Source: an uncultured Verrucomicrobiota bacterium (lineage in GTDB: Bacteria; Verrucomicrobiota; Verrucomicrobiae; Opitutales; Opitutaceae). Taken from it: DNA of 12,024 nucleotides. Position 1 is the stretch's first letter. Every line of letters begins with the position of its first letter. The notes under the pieces were generated by a model. The model made no database searches and had not been told where the DNA came from. It saw only the letters and a list, made by a program, of their open reading frames with translations. The position numbers were made by a program, and so were the translations under genes. The stretch is from assembly GCA_946482165.1 (NCBI GenBank), contig CAMLQS010000139.1:1-12024 (forward strand), in the 5' to 3' direction. Positions 1-8,164 of this stretch are shown here, in pieces.

Positions 1-21
1 GCGGACGCGCGCCGAGGCGGA

Positions 22-663
22 TCAGGAGGCGCGACGCCGGCGCAGGAGGGCGAGACCGAGGACGGCCACGCCGCCGAGCGCGGCGTAGCTGGCCGGTTCG
101 GGGATGACGACGGGGTTGACCAGATTGCCGCGGATCTCGCCGCCGGGATTGGTGGCGGTGTGGACGTTGATGTAGAGTTGTCCGGCGAAGAGCGCGGTCT
201 CGCCGGCCTCGGAGAGGGCGTTGGAGGTCCCGGTGACGAAGCCGCCGGTTGCGCTGTTGTTGAAGGTGAATGGCGCGCTGGTGATGCCGAAGAGCACCCC
301 GGCGTTTTCAGTGAAGGAGGCGACGCCGCCGCTGGTGGTGGGGCCGTGGACGTGGGCGGCGGAGGCGGCGGAGGACAGATCGGTGAAGCCGTTGCCCGAG
401 CCCCAGGCCACGTTGATGGTGAGCAGATTGGTGACGTCGTCGTAGGTGATGCCGGCGCCGAATTCGCCGCCGGTGCCGGGGGTTCCGTTGATGGTGCCGT
501 TTTCGTTGCCGGAGAGAAGGCCGGCCCCGCCTTTGCCGAGGAGATCGAAGCTGAAGAGGGTCGCGTGGGCGGCGGCGGGGGCGGCGAGGAGCAGGAGCGC
601 GAACGAGACACGACGGACGGCGCGGGATGCGGAGGCGTCGGAGCGAAGGGCGGAGACGTTCAT
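22..663 (-). CDS. CHRD-domain protein with PEP-CTERM sorting signal
   Basis: The 213-residue product has three parts. A signal peptide covers about residues 1-35 (RAVRR followed by a hydrophobic LLLLAAPAAAHA stretch). A CHRD domain covers about 36-183, with the family hallmarks HVHGP at 104-108 and LYINVHTATNPGGEIRGN at 163-180. A PEP-CTERM tail has VIPEP at 186-190, a hydrophobic helix at about 192-207 and a final RRRR. PEP-CTERM proteins are known to be cleaved and processed by an exosortase after export, usually in bacteria that make exopolysaccharide. CHRD domains are of unknown function; the name comes from chordin. The ATG at 661-663 is the only start that places the signal peptide at the N terminus; the frame stays open far upstream, but that part is antisense shadow. 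It lies 197 bp downstream of the histidine kinase in the same direction, so it may have its own promoter. No exosortase gene is in the window. Confidence 0.9.
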   Translation of the reverse strand: MNVSALRSDASASRAVRRVSFALLLLAAPAAAHATLFSFDLLGKGGAGLLSGNENGTINGTPGTGGEFGAGITYDDVTNLLTINVAWGSGNGFTDLSSAASAAHVHGPTTSGGVASFTENAGVLFGITSAPFTFNNSATGGFVTGTSNALSEAGETALFAGQLYINVHTATNPGGEIRGNLVNPVVIPEPASYAALGGVAVLGLALLRRRRAS

Positions 664-791
664 GAGGGCGATGGGTTTGGAGGTTGATCGGGACACGACG
701 CGCGACCGGTTTCGGGAACCGACCCGGAGCGCGGCGGAGGTCGCCGGGTCGAGGCTTAGTGAATACACGCACCCAGGCCCACTCTCCAAAG

Positions 792-807
792 GTAACAGTT
801 TTGTCAC
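792..807. promoter_or_regulatory. Imperfect inverted repeat upstream of the CHRD gene
   Basis: GTAACA and TGTCAC flank GTTT, matching at five of six pairs. The repeat sits in an unusually AT-rich patch in the 197-bp gap between the kinase stop and the CHRD start, about 130 bp upstream of that start. On the minus strand it includes GTGACA, which resembles a -35 box, but I see no convincing -10 at the right distance. It could be a binding site, possibly for the neighbouring response regulator, though OmpR-type regulators usually bind direct repeats. Support is weak. Confidence 0.25.
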
Positions 808-860
808 TATTGGCGCGGAAGCGGAGACGGGGTGGCGGCGCGGCGCTCTTTGGGGGCCGT

Positions 861-2654
861 TCAGCCTCGCGGGAGCACGAGGGCGAAAACGGTGAGTTCC
901 CCGTCGGAGCGGACGAGGCGGACGTCGCCGCCGTGCAGGCGGGCGAGGTGGCGCGCGAGGTTCAGGCCGAGGCCGTAGCCGGGCACGTCGCCGGCGGCGG
1001 CGCCGCGGTGGAAGCGCTCGAAGACGTGTTCCCGCGCCTCGGGGCGCACGGGCACGGGCGCGGTGTTGGCGACGAGGAGCCGAATCTCCTCCGGGCTCGT
1101 CTCGGCGGAGATCCGCACCAAGCCGGCGGGGCTGTTGTATTTGGCGGCGTTCTCCAGGAGGTTTTGCAGAACGAGCGCGAGCTGGCGGGCTTCGCCCCGG
1201 ACGAGGAGCGGGGCGGCGAGGGTGTTTTCGAGCGTGAGCGTCTCGGCCGACGGCAGGGCGCCGATATCGTCCAGGGCGGCGGCGGCGAGGTGGGCGAGAT
1301 CGAGGACGGCGATCGTCGGGCGCACGAGACCGGCGTCGAGTTTGGCGAGAAGGAGCAACGTCTCGAGGATGTGGGCGAGCCGATCGGTTTGACGCACGAG
1401 TTCGTCGACCTCGCCGCGTTGGGCCTCGGGAAAACCGGGCGCGGCGGAGAGTTCCTGAAGGCCGAGGCGGAGCACGGCGACGGGGGTTTTGAGTTGGTGG
1501 GAGGCGTCGGCGGCGAAGCGCGCGGCGCGCTCGAGCTCGGCGGTGGTTTGGTCGAGTCGTGTCTCTGCCTCGGCGCGGAGGGCTCGCTGGGCTTCGGAGT
1601 CGCGGGCGAAACGGCCGAACCAGCCGGAGAACCCCGCGGTGAGCAGGCCGCTGACGCCGATGCCGGCAAAAAGAAGGAAGGCGCCGGCGGCGGTGATTTG
1701 CCAAGTGACCGCGCGCTGGCGGGCGCGGAGGGCGTCGAGCGGCGAGAGCCTCACCTCATGGACCGGAGGGTAGGCTTGGCCGGGGTTGAGGAGGTGAAGG
1801 GCGACGCGGTAAGCATGGCCATCGAGCGCCAACTCCTCATGGTCGGGGGGCTCGGCGGCGGAGGTGGCGGCGAGCTTGCCGGAGAGGGCGCGGGCCAGCT
1901 CGGCGCGGGCGGCGGGAGAGAGGTCGGGCGCGTAAAGCCGGCCATCGGCCCAGAGCGCGGCGACGGACGAGGTGTCGGGGGGATCGAACGACGGGGCGGA
2001 AGCGGACGCGGCGTCGAAGCCGAGGACGAGGATGCCGATGCGGCGGCCGTCGTCGCGCGAGCGGATGGGTTGCGCGAGGAGCTCGGTGGCACGGATGGAA
2101 CCGTCGGCGCCGGAGGAGATGACAACGCCGTGTGCGGGGGCGTTCTCCAGTCGCTCGGGGGCGAGGGCGGCCAGCTCGGCGGGGCCCGCTTCGCCGGAAT
2201 CGGCGGGTGGCTCGGGTGGGATGAGGCGGCCGGACGCGTCGAGGAAACGATAGAAGCGGGCTCGGCCGCCGGACACCTCGGGCGAGAGCAGATCGCGCAG
2301 CTCGTCGGCGGCGGCGAGGTAGAGCAGATCGAGGGCGTCGTCTTCGAGCGCGGCGTGGATGCGAGGGAGGGAGGCGAGAACCGCGGCGCGGTCGGCGAGG
2401 GTGCCGATGCGGAGCTGGCGAAGCGAGCGGGCGGCGGCGAACTCGGCGGCGAAGGCGCGACGGGCTTCGGCGGCCTGGCTTTCCTGGAGCTGGCGGCGCG
2501 CGAGAACGATGCCGGCGAGGCAGAGAAGAGCCACGATGACGCCCATGGCGGCGAGCAGACGGCGCGCGAAGCGCCGGGTCTCGTGCCGCGCCGCCGGGCT
2601 CGGGGCCGCGTCAGGGAAGCTCGACGCGGAGGGTTTGGCCGGGGGCGATTTCAA
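861..2654 (-). CDS. Sensor histidine kinase (two transmembrane segments, periplasmic sensor, no evident HAMP)
   Basis: A 597-residue inner-membrane kinase. The first transmembrane helix is at about 36-52 after an arginine-rich stretch (RRFARR). A periplasmic region of about 260 residues follows with no family I recognise, then a second helix at about 317-341. A short coiled-coil linker (about 350-378) stands where a HAMP domain is often found. The H box is ASHQLKTP with phospho-acceptor His386. The ATPase domain shows an N box (NLLENAAKY, 498-506), an F box (FERFHRG, 545-551) and a G2 box (GYGLGL, 559-564). The G1 region reads VANTAPVPV (528-536) and lacks the usual DxGxG. The chosen start is TTG at 2652-2654, which keeps the positive residues before helix 1 and overlaps the cupredoxin gene by 44 nt. 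The next candidate, ATG at 2544-2546, would begin right at the helix. Its partner is very likely the response regulator two genes upstream. The signal is unknown. Confidence 0.9.
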   Translation of the reverse strand: MKSPPAKPSASSFPDAAPSPAARHETRRFARRLLAAMGVIVALLCLAGIVLARRQLQESQAAEARRAFAAEFAAARSLRQLRIGTLADRAAVLASLPRIHAALEDDALDLLYLAAADELRDLLSPEVSGGRARFYRFLDASGRLIPPEPPADSGEAGPAELAALAPERLENAPAHGVVISSGADGSIRATELLAQPIRSRDDGRRIGILVLGFDAASASAPSFDPPDTSSVAALWADGRLYAPDLSPAARAELARALSGKLAATSAAEPPDHEELALDGHAYRVALHLLNPGQAYPPVHEVRLSPLDALRARQRAVTWQITAAGAFLLFAGIGVSGLLTAGFSGWFGRFARDSEAQRALRAEAETRLDQTTAELERAARFAADASHQLKTPVAVLRLGLQELSAAPGFPEAQRGEVDELVRQTDRLAHILETLLLLAKLDAGLVRPTIAVLDLAHLAAAALDDIGALPSAETLTLENTLAAPLLVRGEARQLALVLQNLLENAAKYNSPAGLVRISAETSPEEIRLLVANTAPVPVRPEAREHVFERFHRGAAAGDVPGYGLGLNLARHLARLHGGDVRLVRSDGELTVFALVLPRG

Positions 2655-3360
2655 CGGGGCGGGAGAGCGTGGTGCGGCTGTCGATCCAAGCCTTGAGCGT
2701 GTAGCGGCCCGGAGGGAGGGCGGGGAGTTGAAAACTCCCGTCGGGGTCGGTGACGACGAAGTGGGGCGTGTCGAGCACGAGGATGGCCGCGCGCATGTGC
2801 TTGTGAATGTCGCAGCGCAGGGTGACCAGCCCGGGCCGGTCGAAGAGTTGCGAGGGCGGGGGTGTCTCTTCGGCGCGGTAGCGGCCGAGGTCGAAGCGCT
2901 TGGCGGGCGAGAACGAGAAGACGTTGTGGTAGGTCGCGTCCTCGTTGGGGAACTCGACGCGCGTGCCGGTGCGGACGGGCAGGAGGCCGGGAACGAAGGT
3001 CAGATCGCGCTGGACGATGCGGGCGACGGGAGCGGCGGGGCCGGTGGAGGCGGAATCGGACGCCGCGGGAGCCGTGGGCGGGAACTCGCCTTCCAGGTAA
3101 ACTACGGCGAGGGGGGGATTGGTGCGGACGAGGTCGGACTCGACCAGAAGCTCGTAGGGCTGGCCGTGGCGCGGCAGCGCGGTGGCCTTCGGCAAGGCCA
3201 CGCGGCCCTCGATGCGCGCGGCGGCGACGGAGGCCGTGGGGACCGGGGCGGGGAGGGTGGCGGACGCGGGCTCGGTCGGCGCGGGAGACTCGGCTCGGGC
3301 GAGGGCCGCGAGAAGGCCGGCGGCGAGGAGGAGTCGAAGGATGCGGCAAGGGGTGGTCAC
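2611..3360 (-). CDS. Periplasmic cupredoxin-like protein with carboxypeptidase-regulatory-like C-terminal domain
   Basis: The 249-residue product starts at a GTG (3358-3360). It has a signal peptide at about 1-23 (CRILRLLLAAGLLAALARA), a proline/alanine-rich stretch, then a cupredoxin-like beta-sandwich at about 85-197. Candidate type 1 copper ligands are His145 in ATYHNVFSF, which resembles the plastocyanin HN motif, and Cys183, His186 and Met189 in CDIHKHM. His188 is an extra possible ligand. Residues about 201-249 look like a carboxypeptidase-regulatory or transthyretin-like fold (DPDGSFQLPALPPGRYTLKA). Related proteins are often labelled 'methylamine utilization protein', but nothing here points to methylamine. 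It starts 27 nt after the response regulator stop and its 3' end overlaps the kinase start, so the three genes look like one transcript. It could be an electron carrier, or an accessory sensor presenting copper or redox state to the kinase. The domain call is firm; the role is inference. Confidence 0.85.
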   Translation of the reverse strand: MTTPCRILRLLLAAGLLAALARAESPAPTEPASATLPAPVPTASVAAARIEGRVALPKATALPRHGQPYELLVESDLVRTNPPLAVVYLEGEFPPTAPAASDSASTGPAAPVARIVQRDLTFVPGLLPVRTGTRVEFPNEDATYHNVFSFSPAKRFDLGRYRAEETPPPSQLFDRPGLVTLRCDIHKHMRAAILVLDTPHFVVTDPDGSFQLPALPPGRYTLKAWIDSRTTLSRPVEIAPGQTLRVELP

Positions 3361-3387
3361 GGCGAGGAGGCGGGGGCGGCGGATCTT

Positions 3388-4074
3388 TCAGGCGTCGGGG
3401 GGCTGGGCCTGCAGCACGTAGCCAAGCGCGCGCACGGTGTGCAGCAAGGGCGCGGAGTCGTCGGGGTCGAGTTTGCGGCGCAGGCGGGCGACGAAGACCT
3501 CGACGGTGCGCGTCTCGTAGCGGTGGTCGCGCTGCCAGATGCGTTCGCAGATCTCGCCGCGGGAGAACACGCGACCCGGCTCGCGCAGGAACAGGTGGAG
3601 CAGCTCGAATTCGCGCGGGGTGAGGGCGATGGGCGCGCCGGCGCGGGTGACGCGGCGGTTGGCGATGTCGGCGTGCAGGTCGCCGACGGTGAGCAGGTCG
3701 GTGGTGGAGAGGGCTCCGGAGCGGCGTCCGAGGGCGTGGACCCGCGCGAGCAGTTCCTCGACGGCGAAGGGTTTGGCGAGGTAGTCGTCGGCGCCGGAGC
3801 GGAGGCCGGCGACGCGGTCCTCGAGCTCGTTGCGCGAGGTGAGGATGAGCACGCGCGAGGGGCAGTGGGCGGCGCGAAGGCGGGCGAGCACGCCGAGGCC
3901 GTCGAGGGAGGGGAGGTTGAGGTCGAGGACGACGAGATCGTGGGTTTCGGCGAGGGCGGCGCGGACGGCCTCCTCGCCGTCGTGGCGGACGCGCACGTCG
4001 TGGCCTTCGCGACGGAGGGCGGCGACGATGTGTCGCGCGAGGGCCCGTTCGTCTTCGACCACGAGGATGATCAT
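3388..4074 (-). CDS. OmpR/PhoB-family response regulator
   Basis: A 228-residue cytoplasmic DNA-binding regulator. The receiver domain (about 1-115) has the acidic pair Glu7/Asp8, phospho-acceptor Asp51 in VVLDLNLPSLDG, Thr79 and Lys101 in LAKPF, all the residues expected for an active receiver. A winged-helix effector domain (about 126-224) shows ALTPREFELLHLFL, the recognition region TRTVEVFVARLRRKL and the wing VRALGYVL. ATG at 4072-4074 gives the normal N terminus (MIILVVEDE). The frame is open further upstream to 4251, but that extension is basic low-complexity sequence overlapping the next gene and is rejected. It is the first gene of the set that continues with the cupredoxin-like protein and the histidine kinase. 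The 167 bp before it hold no promoter I can defend. The target genes are unknown. Confidence 0.95.
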   Translation of the reverse strand: MIILVVEDERALARHIVAALRREGHDVRVRHDGEEAVRAALAETHDLVVLDLNLPSLDGLGVLARLRAAHCPSRVLILTSRNELEDRVAGLRSGADDYLAKPFAVEELLARVHALGRRSGALSTTDLLTVGDLHADIANRRVTRAGAPIALTPREFELLHLFLREPGRVFSRGEICERIWQRDHRYETRTVEVFVARLRRKLDPDDSAPLLHTVRALGYVLQAQPPDA

Positions 4075-4241
4075 GCCCGCGTGGTGTAGACGCGCGCGGC
4101 GGCTTCGCAAGCGCGAGCGGCGGGCAGGTGGGATCCAGCGAGGCAGGATGAACGCGCGGCACTTGCACGGGGCGAGGGCTCGGTGTGATCGAGCGCTTGG
4201 GCCGCGGGCAGTTCTGGGACCATGAAGCCGTTGCTTGGCGA

Positions 4242-5132
4242 TCAACGCCACCTGTCCGAGGCGGCGGGCGACGTGTCCTGCTCCGCGCGGAGTTGCGCGA
4301 GCGCCTCGAGTTGCGCTTCGTTCAACACCGAGCGGGCGGCGGCGAGGGTGCGTTCCGTGATGCGCCGGCCCGTCGACGCGACCAAGGGTGAGCTCACGCC
4401 CATGCTTTGCAGGGTGCGAGCGAGCGGATTGGCGCGATCATCGGCCGGTCCGGAGGCGGGCTCCGTCGTCTCCGCGAGGACGCGCAGCACGGCGGCCGAT
4501 TGCTCCGGGCTGAGCGGAGGCGCGCCGAAGCCGATCCGCGTTTCCAACTGGTTCAGCAGGCCGTGGGCGTCGATGTCGCGTTCGTAGGCTTTGAATTGTT
4601 CGAAGCCGGGCTGCCCGAGGAGCGAACGGATGTTTGAGTCGAGCATGTCGGCCGATTCGGCCAGCACGGTCTCCGCCTCGGCGGCGGGCAGCCCCCGCGC
4701 CTGGGCGGCGCGCACGACGTCGAGGGCGCTCATCTGTCGCTCGACGAGCAGGTTTTTGAGGTGCTCCAGTTGGCGGGGCGCGAGCTGGAGCTGGCGGAAA
4801 AATGATCCGTAGCGCGGATCGAGCGAGTCGTGGACCGCCGAGGCGAGGAGGTCGAGGACGACGGGTTGGTCGAGGAGTTCAGGGCCGAAGCCGGGCGACG
4901 CGGGACCACTCTCGCCAGCGCTTGCCGCTTTGGCCTCGGGCGGGACGACGGGCGCGAAGGATACGGGAAGCGGGGCGGCGGGGCGGGCACGCTCGGCGTC
5001 GAGCGCCGCGGCGAGGGCGGAGGCGCGCGCGATCTCGGCGTGGAGGCGCGTGCGCAGTGCGACGTTCCAAGCCACGCTGCCGACGAGCGCGACGAGGAGC
5101 AGCGGGATAAGAAGTCGGGAGACGGGTTTCAC
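4242..5132 (-). CDS. Uncharacterised membrane-anchored protein with LTxxQ-like motifs
   Basis: I do not recognise a named family. The 296-residue product starts at GTG (5130-5132), followed by KPVSRLL and a single hydrophobic helix at about 7-24, so it is probably anchored in the inner membrane with its bulk in the periplasm. A short coiled coil (about 28-50) and a Pro/Ala-rich linker (about 50-82) lead to a mostly helical region from about 85. Three helices carry the pattern L-x-x-x-Q: LAPRQ at 117-121, LSPEQ at 207-211 and LNEAQ at 270-274. This pattern recalls LTxxQ proteins such as Spy and CpxP, which are periplasmic chaperones or stress sensors, but the spacing is longer and homology is not shown. 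It lies 92 bp downstream of the GH2 gene in the same direction. Whether they share a transcript is open. The frame extends upstream antisense through GH2, which is artefact. Confidence 0.75.
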   Translation of the reverse strand: MKPVSRLLIPLLLVALVGSVAWNVALRTRLHAEIARASALAAALDAERARPAAPLPVSFAPVVPPEAKAASAGESGPASPGFGPELLDQPVVLDLLASAVHDSLDPRYGSFFRQLQLAPRQLEHLKNLLVERQMSALDVVRAAQARGLPAAEAETVLAESADMLDSNIRSLLGQPGFEQFKAYERDIDAHGLLNQLETRIGFGAPPLSPEQSAAVLRVLAETTEPASGPADDRANPLARTLQSMGVSSPLVASTGRRITERTLAAARSVLNEAQLEALAQLRAEQDTSPAASDRWR

Positions 5133-5224
5133 CGGGAGGAGAGGATGCCGTGCGGGATCGATGACGCTTCGCGCGCCGAAAGGCGAATGTTGGCCGGCTG
5201 TTGGGGCAAGGCGCGGGGAATTCT

Positions 5225-8122
5225 TCAGCGAGTGGCGGAGTCGGCGGGCGGGACGCCGAACCGGAGATCGACGGCGCCGGAGTAGCGACCTTGGGCGATG
5301 TTGGGGAGGCCCTCGGGCCCGAGGGAGGCGGCGTCGCCGAATTTGTGGCCCATGCCGTTGATGCCGTGCAGCAGGGAAATGTCGCCGGGCGGGCGGGCGA
5401 CATTGAGCCCCGGGCGGGAATCGGAGGCGTCGGGCCAGCCGAGCATGCGAAGGAAGAGTCCGGGCGTCGGCGTCACGAGCAGGAGGGGCTCGCCCCTGGT
5501 CTCGATGAGGGCCCAGCGAAGGTCGGCGTGGTAGCCGCGAAATTCCGGGTAAACCCAGTCTTCGTCCGCGGTGCGGGTGTTGTTGGCGGTTTTCCGATGC
5601 ACGCCGAAGCCGGGACCCGCGAGGCGGTTTTTCCAGACTCGCCCGGGTCCGCGTCCGAGCCAGCGCATCGCGAGCACGTCGTCCTCGGGATAGTCGAAGG
5701 TGACGCCGAGCCAGGGCTGCTCGCCGTGCAGGGTGTAGTGGTAGTCGAGGCGCAGCCATCCGTCGGGACGCACCCGCCAGCGGAAGGCGTCGGGCGAGTC
5801 GGGCGCGGGGTTGACGGAGACGACATAGTCGGCGCCTTCGAGACCGTGGGCGACATGGGCGACGCTCCACTCGCCGACGACGGGGCGGGGGCCGTTTGCG
5901 AGGGGGGCGCGGCGTCCGGAGACGGAGGCGCCGAGGAGGCGGCCCGTGGCGAGATCGAAATCGAAGGCGCGGTCGCCGGCGACAACGGTGAGCGTGTCGT
6001 CCGCCGCGGTGGCCACGACGGGGACGGTGTTGGCGGGATCGTCGGGCACGAGCCGCGCGTCGGTCTCGCGGGCGGAGCGCAAGGGCCAGGTCCATGCGTG
6101 GAGTTCGCGGCCATGCGGATCGCTCACGGTGAGGCGGAGGGCGTCGTGCTCGCGCCAGCCGGAGGGCAGACGGAGGTCGAGCGGGCCGCTCGAGCCGGGC
6201 GCGAGGGCGGGACCGGCAAAGGGGCCGGAATCCGCCTCCGCGACGAAGTCGGGAGCAGGGGCGTCTTCGTAGGTTTCGGGACCGGGGAAGCGGCCGAGCT
6301 GCCAGCGGAAGGCGCATTGCGAGAGGTCGGTGAAGACGAAGCGGTTCTCGACGGTGAATCCGGGGGCGGAGGCTCCGGCGCCGTCGGCCAGGCCGGGCGC
6401 GGTGATTTGCACGGGGTTCCAGAGGGCGCGGATGGTAGCGAAGCTCGCCTCTTTCTCGCGGAAGGGACCGACAATGCCGTCGGGGGCGGCGTCGCCGACG
6501 CCGAAGAGCTTGCCGCCCCAGTCGTCGCGGACGAGCGCCTCGTCGAGGAAACCCCAGATGAGGAGGCCGGCGCCGTTGGGCGCGGCGAGGATCGCATCCC
6601 AGTAATCGCGCAGGCCGGCGCCGCCGCCGCCGTCGTAGAGGGCGTGGAGGTTTTCCGTGGACAAGAAGGCGGCCTTGCCGGCGCCGAGGTAGGCGCGGAC
6701 CTGCTTGTAGTCGGAGTAGTGGTGGGTTTTCAGCCCGCTCATCTCGTGGTCCCAGTTGGCGGGATGGATGACGATGCGGGCCTGCGGATCCCAGCGGGCG
6801 AAGTCGTCGTCGACGGTGGTGTTCCAGCCGCCTTCGTTGCCGTTGCTCCAGGCGATCACGCAGGGGTGGTTGACATCGCGCACGACCAGTTCGCGGCAAA
6901 GGCGGGCGGCGTCGGCGTCGCCGTATTTGTTCTGCCAGCCGCCGAGTTCGTCGATGACGAGGATGCCCATGCGGTCCGCCTCCTCGTAGAACTCCCGCGA
7001 GGCGGGGTAGTGGGCGCGGCGGACGACGTTCATGTTCATCGTCTTCATCAGCTCGAGGTCGGCCGCGTGCTGGGCGCGGCTGGCGGTGCGCCCGGTGGTG
7101 GGCCAGAACTCGTGGTGCGAGGTGCCCCGGAGGCGCACGCGCCGGCCGTTGAGGCGGAAACCCTCGCCCTTCACGAAAGACACGGTGCGAAAACCGATGG
7201 TCTCCGCGGCCGTGTGTAGTGGGGTTTCCGTTACGGCGTCGCGAAGCTCCACGCGCAGGCGGTAGAGGCGGGGAAACTCGTCCGACCATGGAGTGACGCC
7301 GGGGATCGTCGCGGCGAGGCGGACGGAGGAGGCGCCGGCGGGGATCGGGGCGGAGAACTCGGCGCCGACGGGCTCGCCCGAGAGGGTGCTGACGCGCGCG
7401 ACGGCGAGGGCGGCGCGGTCCAGGCCGGACGGGAACAGATCGACGACGAGGGCGCCGTCGTGACGGGCGTCGACCGCGATGCGCTCCAGGTGGGCGGCGG
7501 GCCGCGCCTCGAGGTAGACGGGGCGGAAGAGCCCGCCGAAGTTCCAATAGTCGCCCTTGCGCTCGGCGGTGTTGAGCGCGGCGTCGGCGGAAATTTTCCG
7601 CACGGTGATCTCGAGGAGATTCGGAGAGCCGGGCCTCAGCTGGCCGGTGATTTCGTGACTGAACTCGTAGAAGCCGCCGCGGTGAATGTTGCCACCCGCG
7701 ACGCCGCCGGCGGGGAGACCGTTGATCCGGGTTTCCGTTTCGGTCATCGCCCCCTCGAACACGAGGAAGACGCGTTTGCCCGCCCAGGCGGCGGGCGCGT
7801 CGAAGTTTTTGCGATACTCGCCGAACTCGTCCTCGGGTCCCCAGGAGCCGTAGCGATAGGTGCCGAAGCCGTGCATTTCCCAGCAGCCGGGCACCGGCAC
7901 GGAGGCCCAGTCGCCGGCGCGGCGGCCGGCGGAGACGCGGAAGTCCCAGGGCAGGGTGTGGTCTTTGTCGGTGCCGGAAAGATAGAGCCTCTCGGTTGCG
8001 GGGGTTGCCGCGACCGGGCGCGGGTCGGCGTATCCCTGGGTAGTGGCCGCGGAGGCAAAGAGAAGTCGGCAGGCGGCGCGGCCAAGCACGGACGGCAGGA
8101 TCGATGGCATAGGGGATTGCAT
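5225..8122 (-). CDS. Exported glycoside hydrolase family 2 enzyme, beta-galactosidase-like
   Basis: A GH2 enzyme of about 965 residues if started at ATG 8120-8122. In that numbering it has a weak signal-like segment to about residue 32, a sugar-binding jelly roll (about 50-205), an immunoglobulin-like domain (about 215-310), and a TIM barrel (about 315-580) with HYPAS at 371-375. WSNGNEGG carries the predicted acid/base Glu430, and FLSTENLHA carries the predicted nucleophile Glu490. The C-terminal beta-galactosidase small-chain region includes the signature-like WLGRGPGRVWKNR at 821-833. GH2 enzymes are retaining hydrolases; length and C-terminal domains favour beta-galactosidase over beta-glucuronidase, but substrate cannot be fixed from sequence. 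Alternative ATGs are 8165-8167 (980 aa) and 8108-8110 (961 aa); none has a Shine-Dalgarno. It is divergent from the GH12 gene and followed by the LTxxQ-like protein gene. Confidence 0.9.
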   Translation of the reverse strand: MQSPMPSILPSVLGRAACRLLFASAATTQGYADPRPVAATPATERLYLSGTDKDHTLPWDFRVSAGRRAGDWASVPVPGCWEMHGFGTYRYGSWGPEDEFGEYRKNFDAPAAWAGKRVFLVFEGAMTETETRINGLPAGGVAGGNIHRGGFYEFSHEITGQLRPGSPNLLEITVRKISADAALNTAERKGDYWNFGGLFRPVYLEARPAAHLERIAVDARHDGALVVDLFPSGLDRAALAVARVSTLSGEPVGAEFSAPIPAGASSVRLAATIPGVTPWSDEFPRLYRLRVELRDAVTETPLHTAAETIGFRTVSFVKGEGFRLNGRRVRLRGTSHHEFWPTTGRTASRAQHAADLELMKTMNMNVVRRAHYPASREFYEEADRMGILVIDELGGWQNKYGDADAARLCRELVVRDVNHPCVIAWSNGNEGGWNTTVDDDFARWDPQARIVIHPANWDHEMSGLKTHHYSDYKQVRAYLGAGKAAFLSTENLHALYDGGGGAGLRDYWDAILAAPNGAGLLIWGFLDEALVRDDWGGKLFGVGDAAPDGIVGPFREKEASFATIRALWNPVQITAPGLADGAGASAPGFTVENRFVFTDLSQCAFRWQLGRFPGPETYEDAPAPDFVAEADSGPFAGPALAPGSSGPLDLRLPSGWREHDALRLTVSDPHGRELHAWTWPLRSARETDARLVPDDPANTVPVVATAADDTLTVVAGDRAFDFDLATGRLLGASVSGRRAPLANGPRPVVGEWSVAHVAHGLEGADYVVSVNPAPDSPDAFRWRVRPDGWLRLDYHYTLHGEQPWLGVTFDYPEDDVLAMRWLGRGPGRVWKNRLAGPGFGVHRKTANNTRTADEDWVYPEFRGYHADLRWALIETRGEPLLLVTPTPGLFLRMLGWPDASDSRPGLNVARPPGDISLLHGINGMGHKFGDAASLGPEGLPNIAQGRYSGAVDLRFGVPPADSATR

Positions 8123-8164
8123 TGGGGCTTCGGGGGGCGCCGAGGGCCAATCACCGCGCCTTGG

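Noticed and set aside
664..1704. N-terminal extension of the CHRD protein
   Set aside because: The extension is Arg/Pro-rich out-of-frame reading of the kinase and would place the signal peptide in the middle of the protein.
684..2696. Long plus-strand open frame antisense to the histidine kinase
   Set aside because: It is low-complexity Gly/Glu/Ala/Arg-rich translation typical of the opposite strand of a very GC-rich gene, with no domain, and the minus-strand kinase has all its motifs.
2651..4168. Minus-strand frame crossing the response regulator and cupredoxin genes
   Set aside because: The product is almost only Arg, Pro, Ala and His, a frame-shifted reading of two well-supported genes.
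4075..4251. N-terminal extension of the response regulator to 4251
   Set aside because: It overlaps the 3' end of the neighbouring gene and is basic low-complexity sequence ahead of a perfect receiver-domain start.
5146..5285. Small plus-strand frame with a GGAGGAGAGG sequence just before its ATG
   Set aside because: It runs antisense into the 3' end of GH2, has no motif, and the purine run is the complement of the C-rich leader of the minus-strand gene starting at 5132.
5201..7219. Long plus-strand open frame antisense to GH2
   Set aside because: The translation is Gly/Ala/Glu/Val-rich without recognisable motifs, while the minus strand encodes a complete GH2 catalytic barrel.
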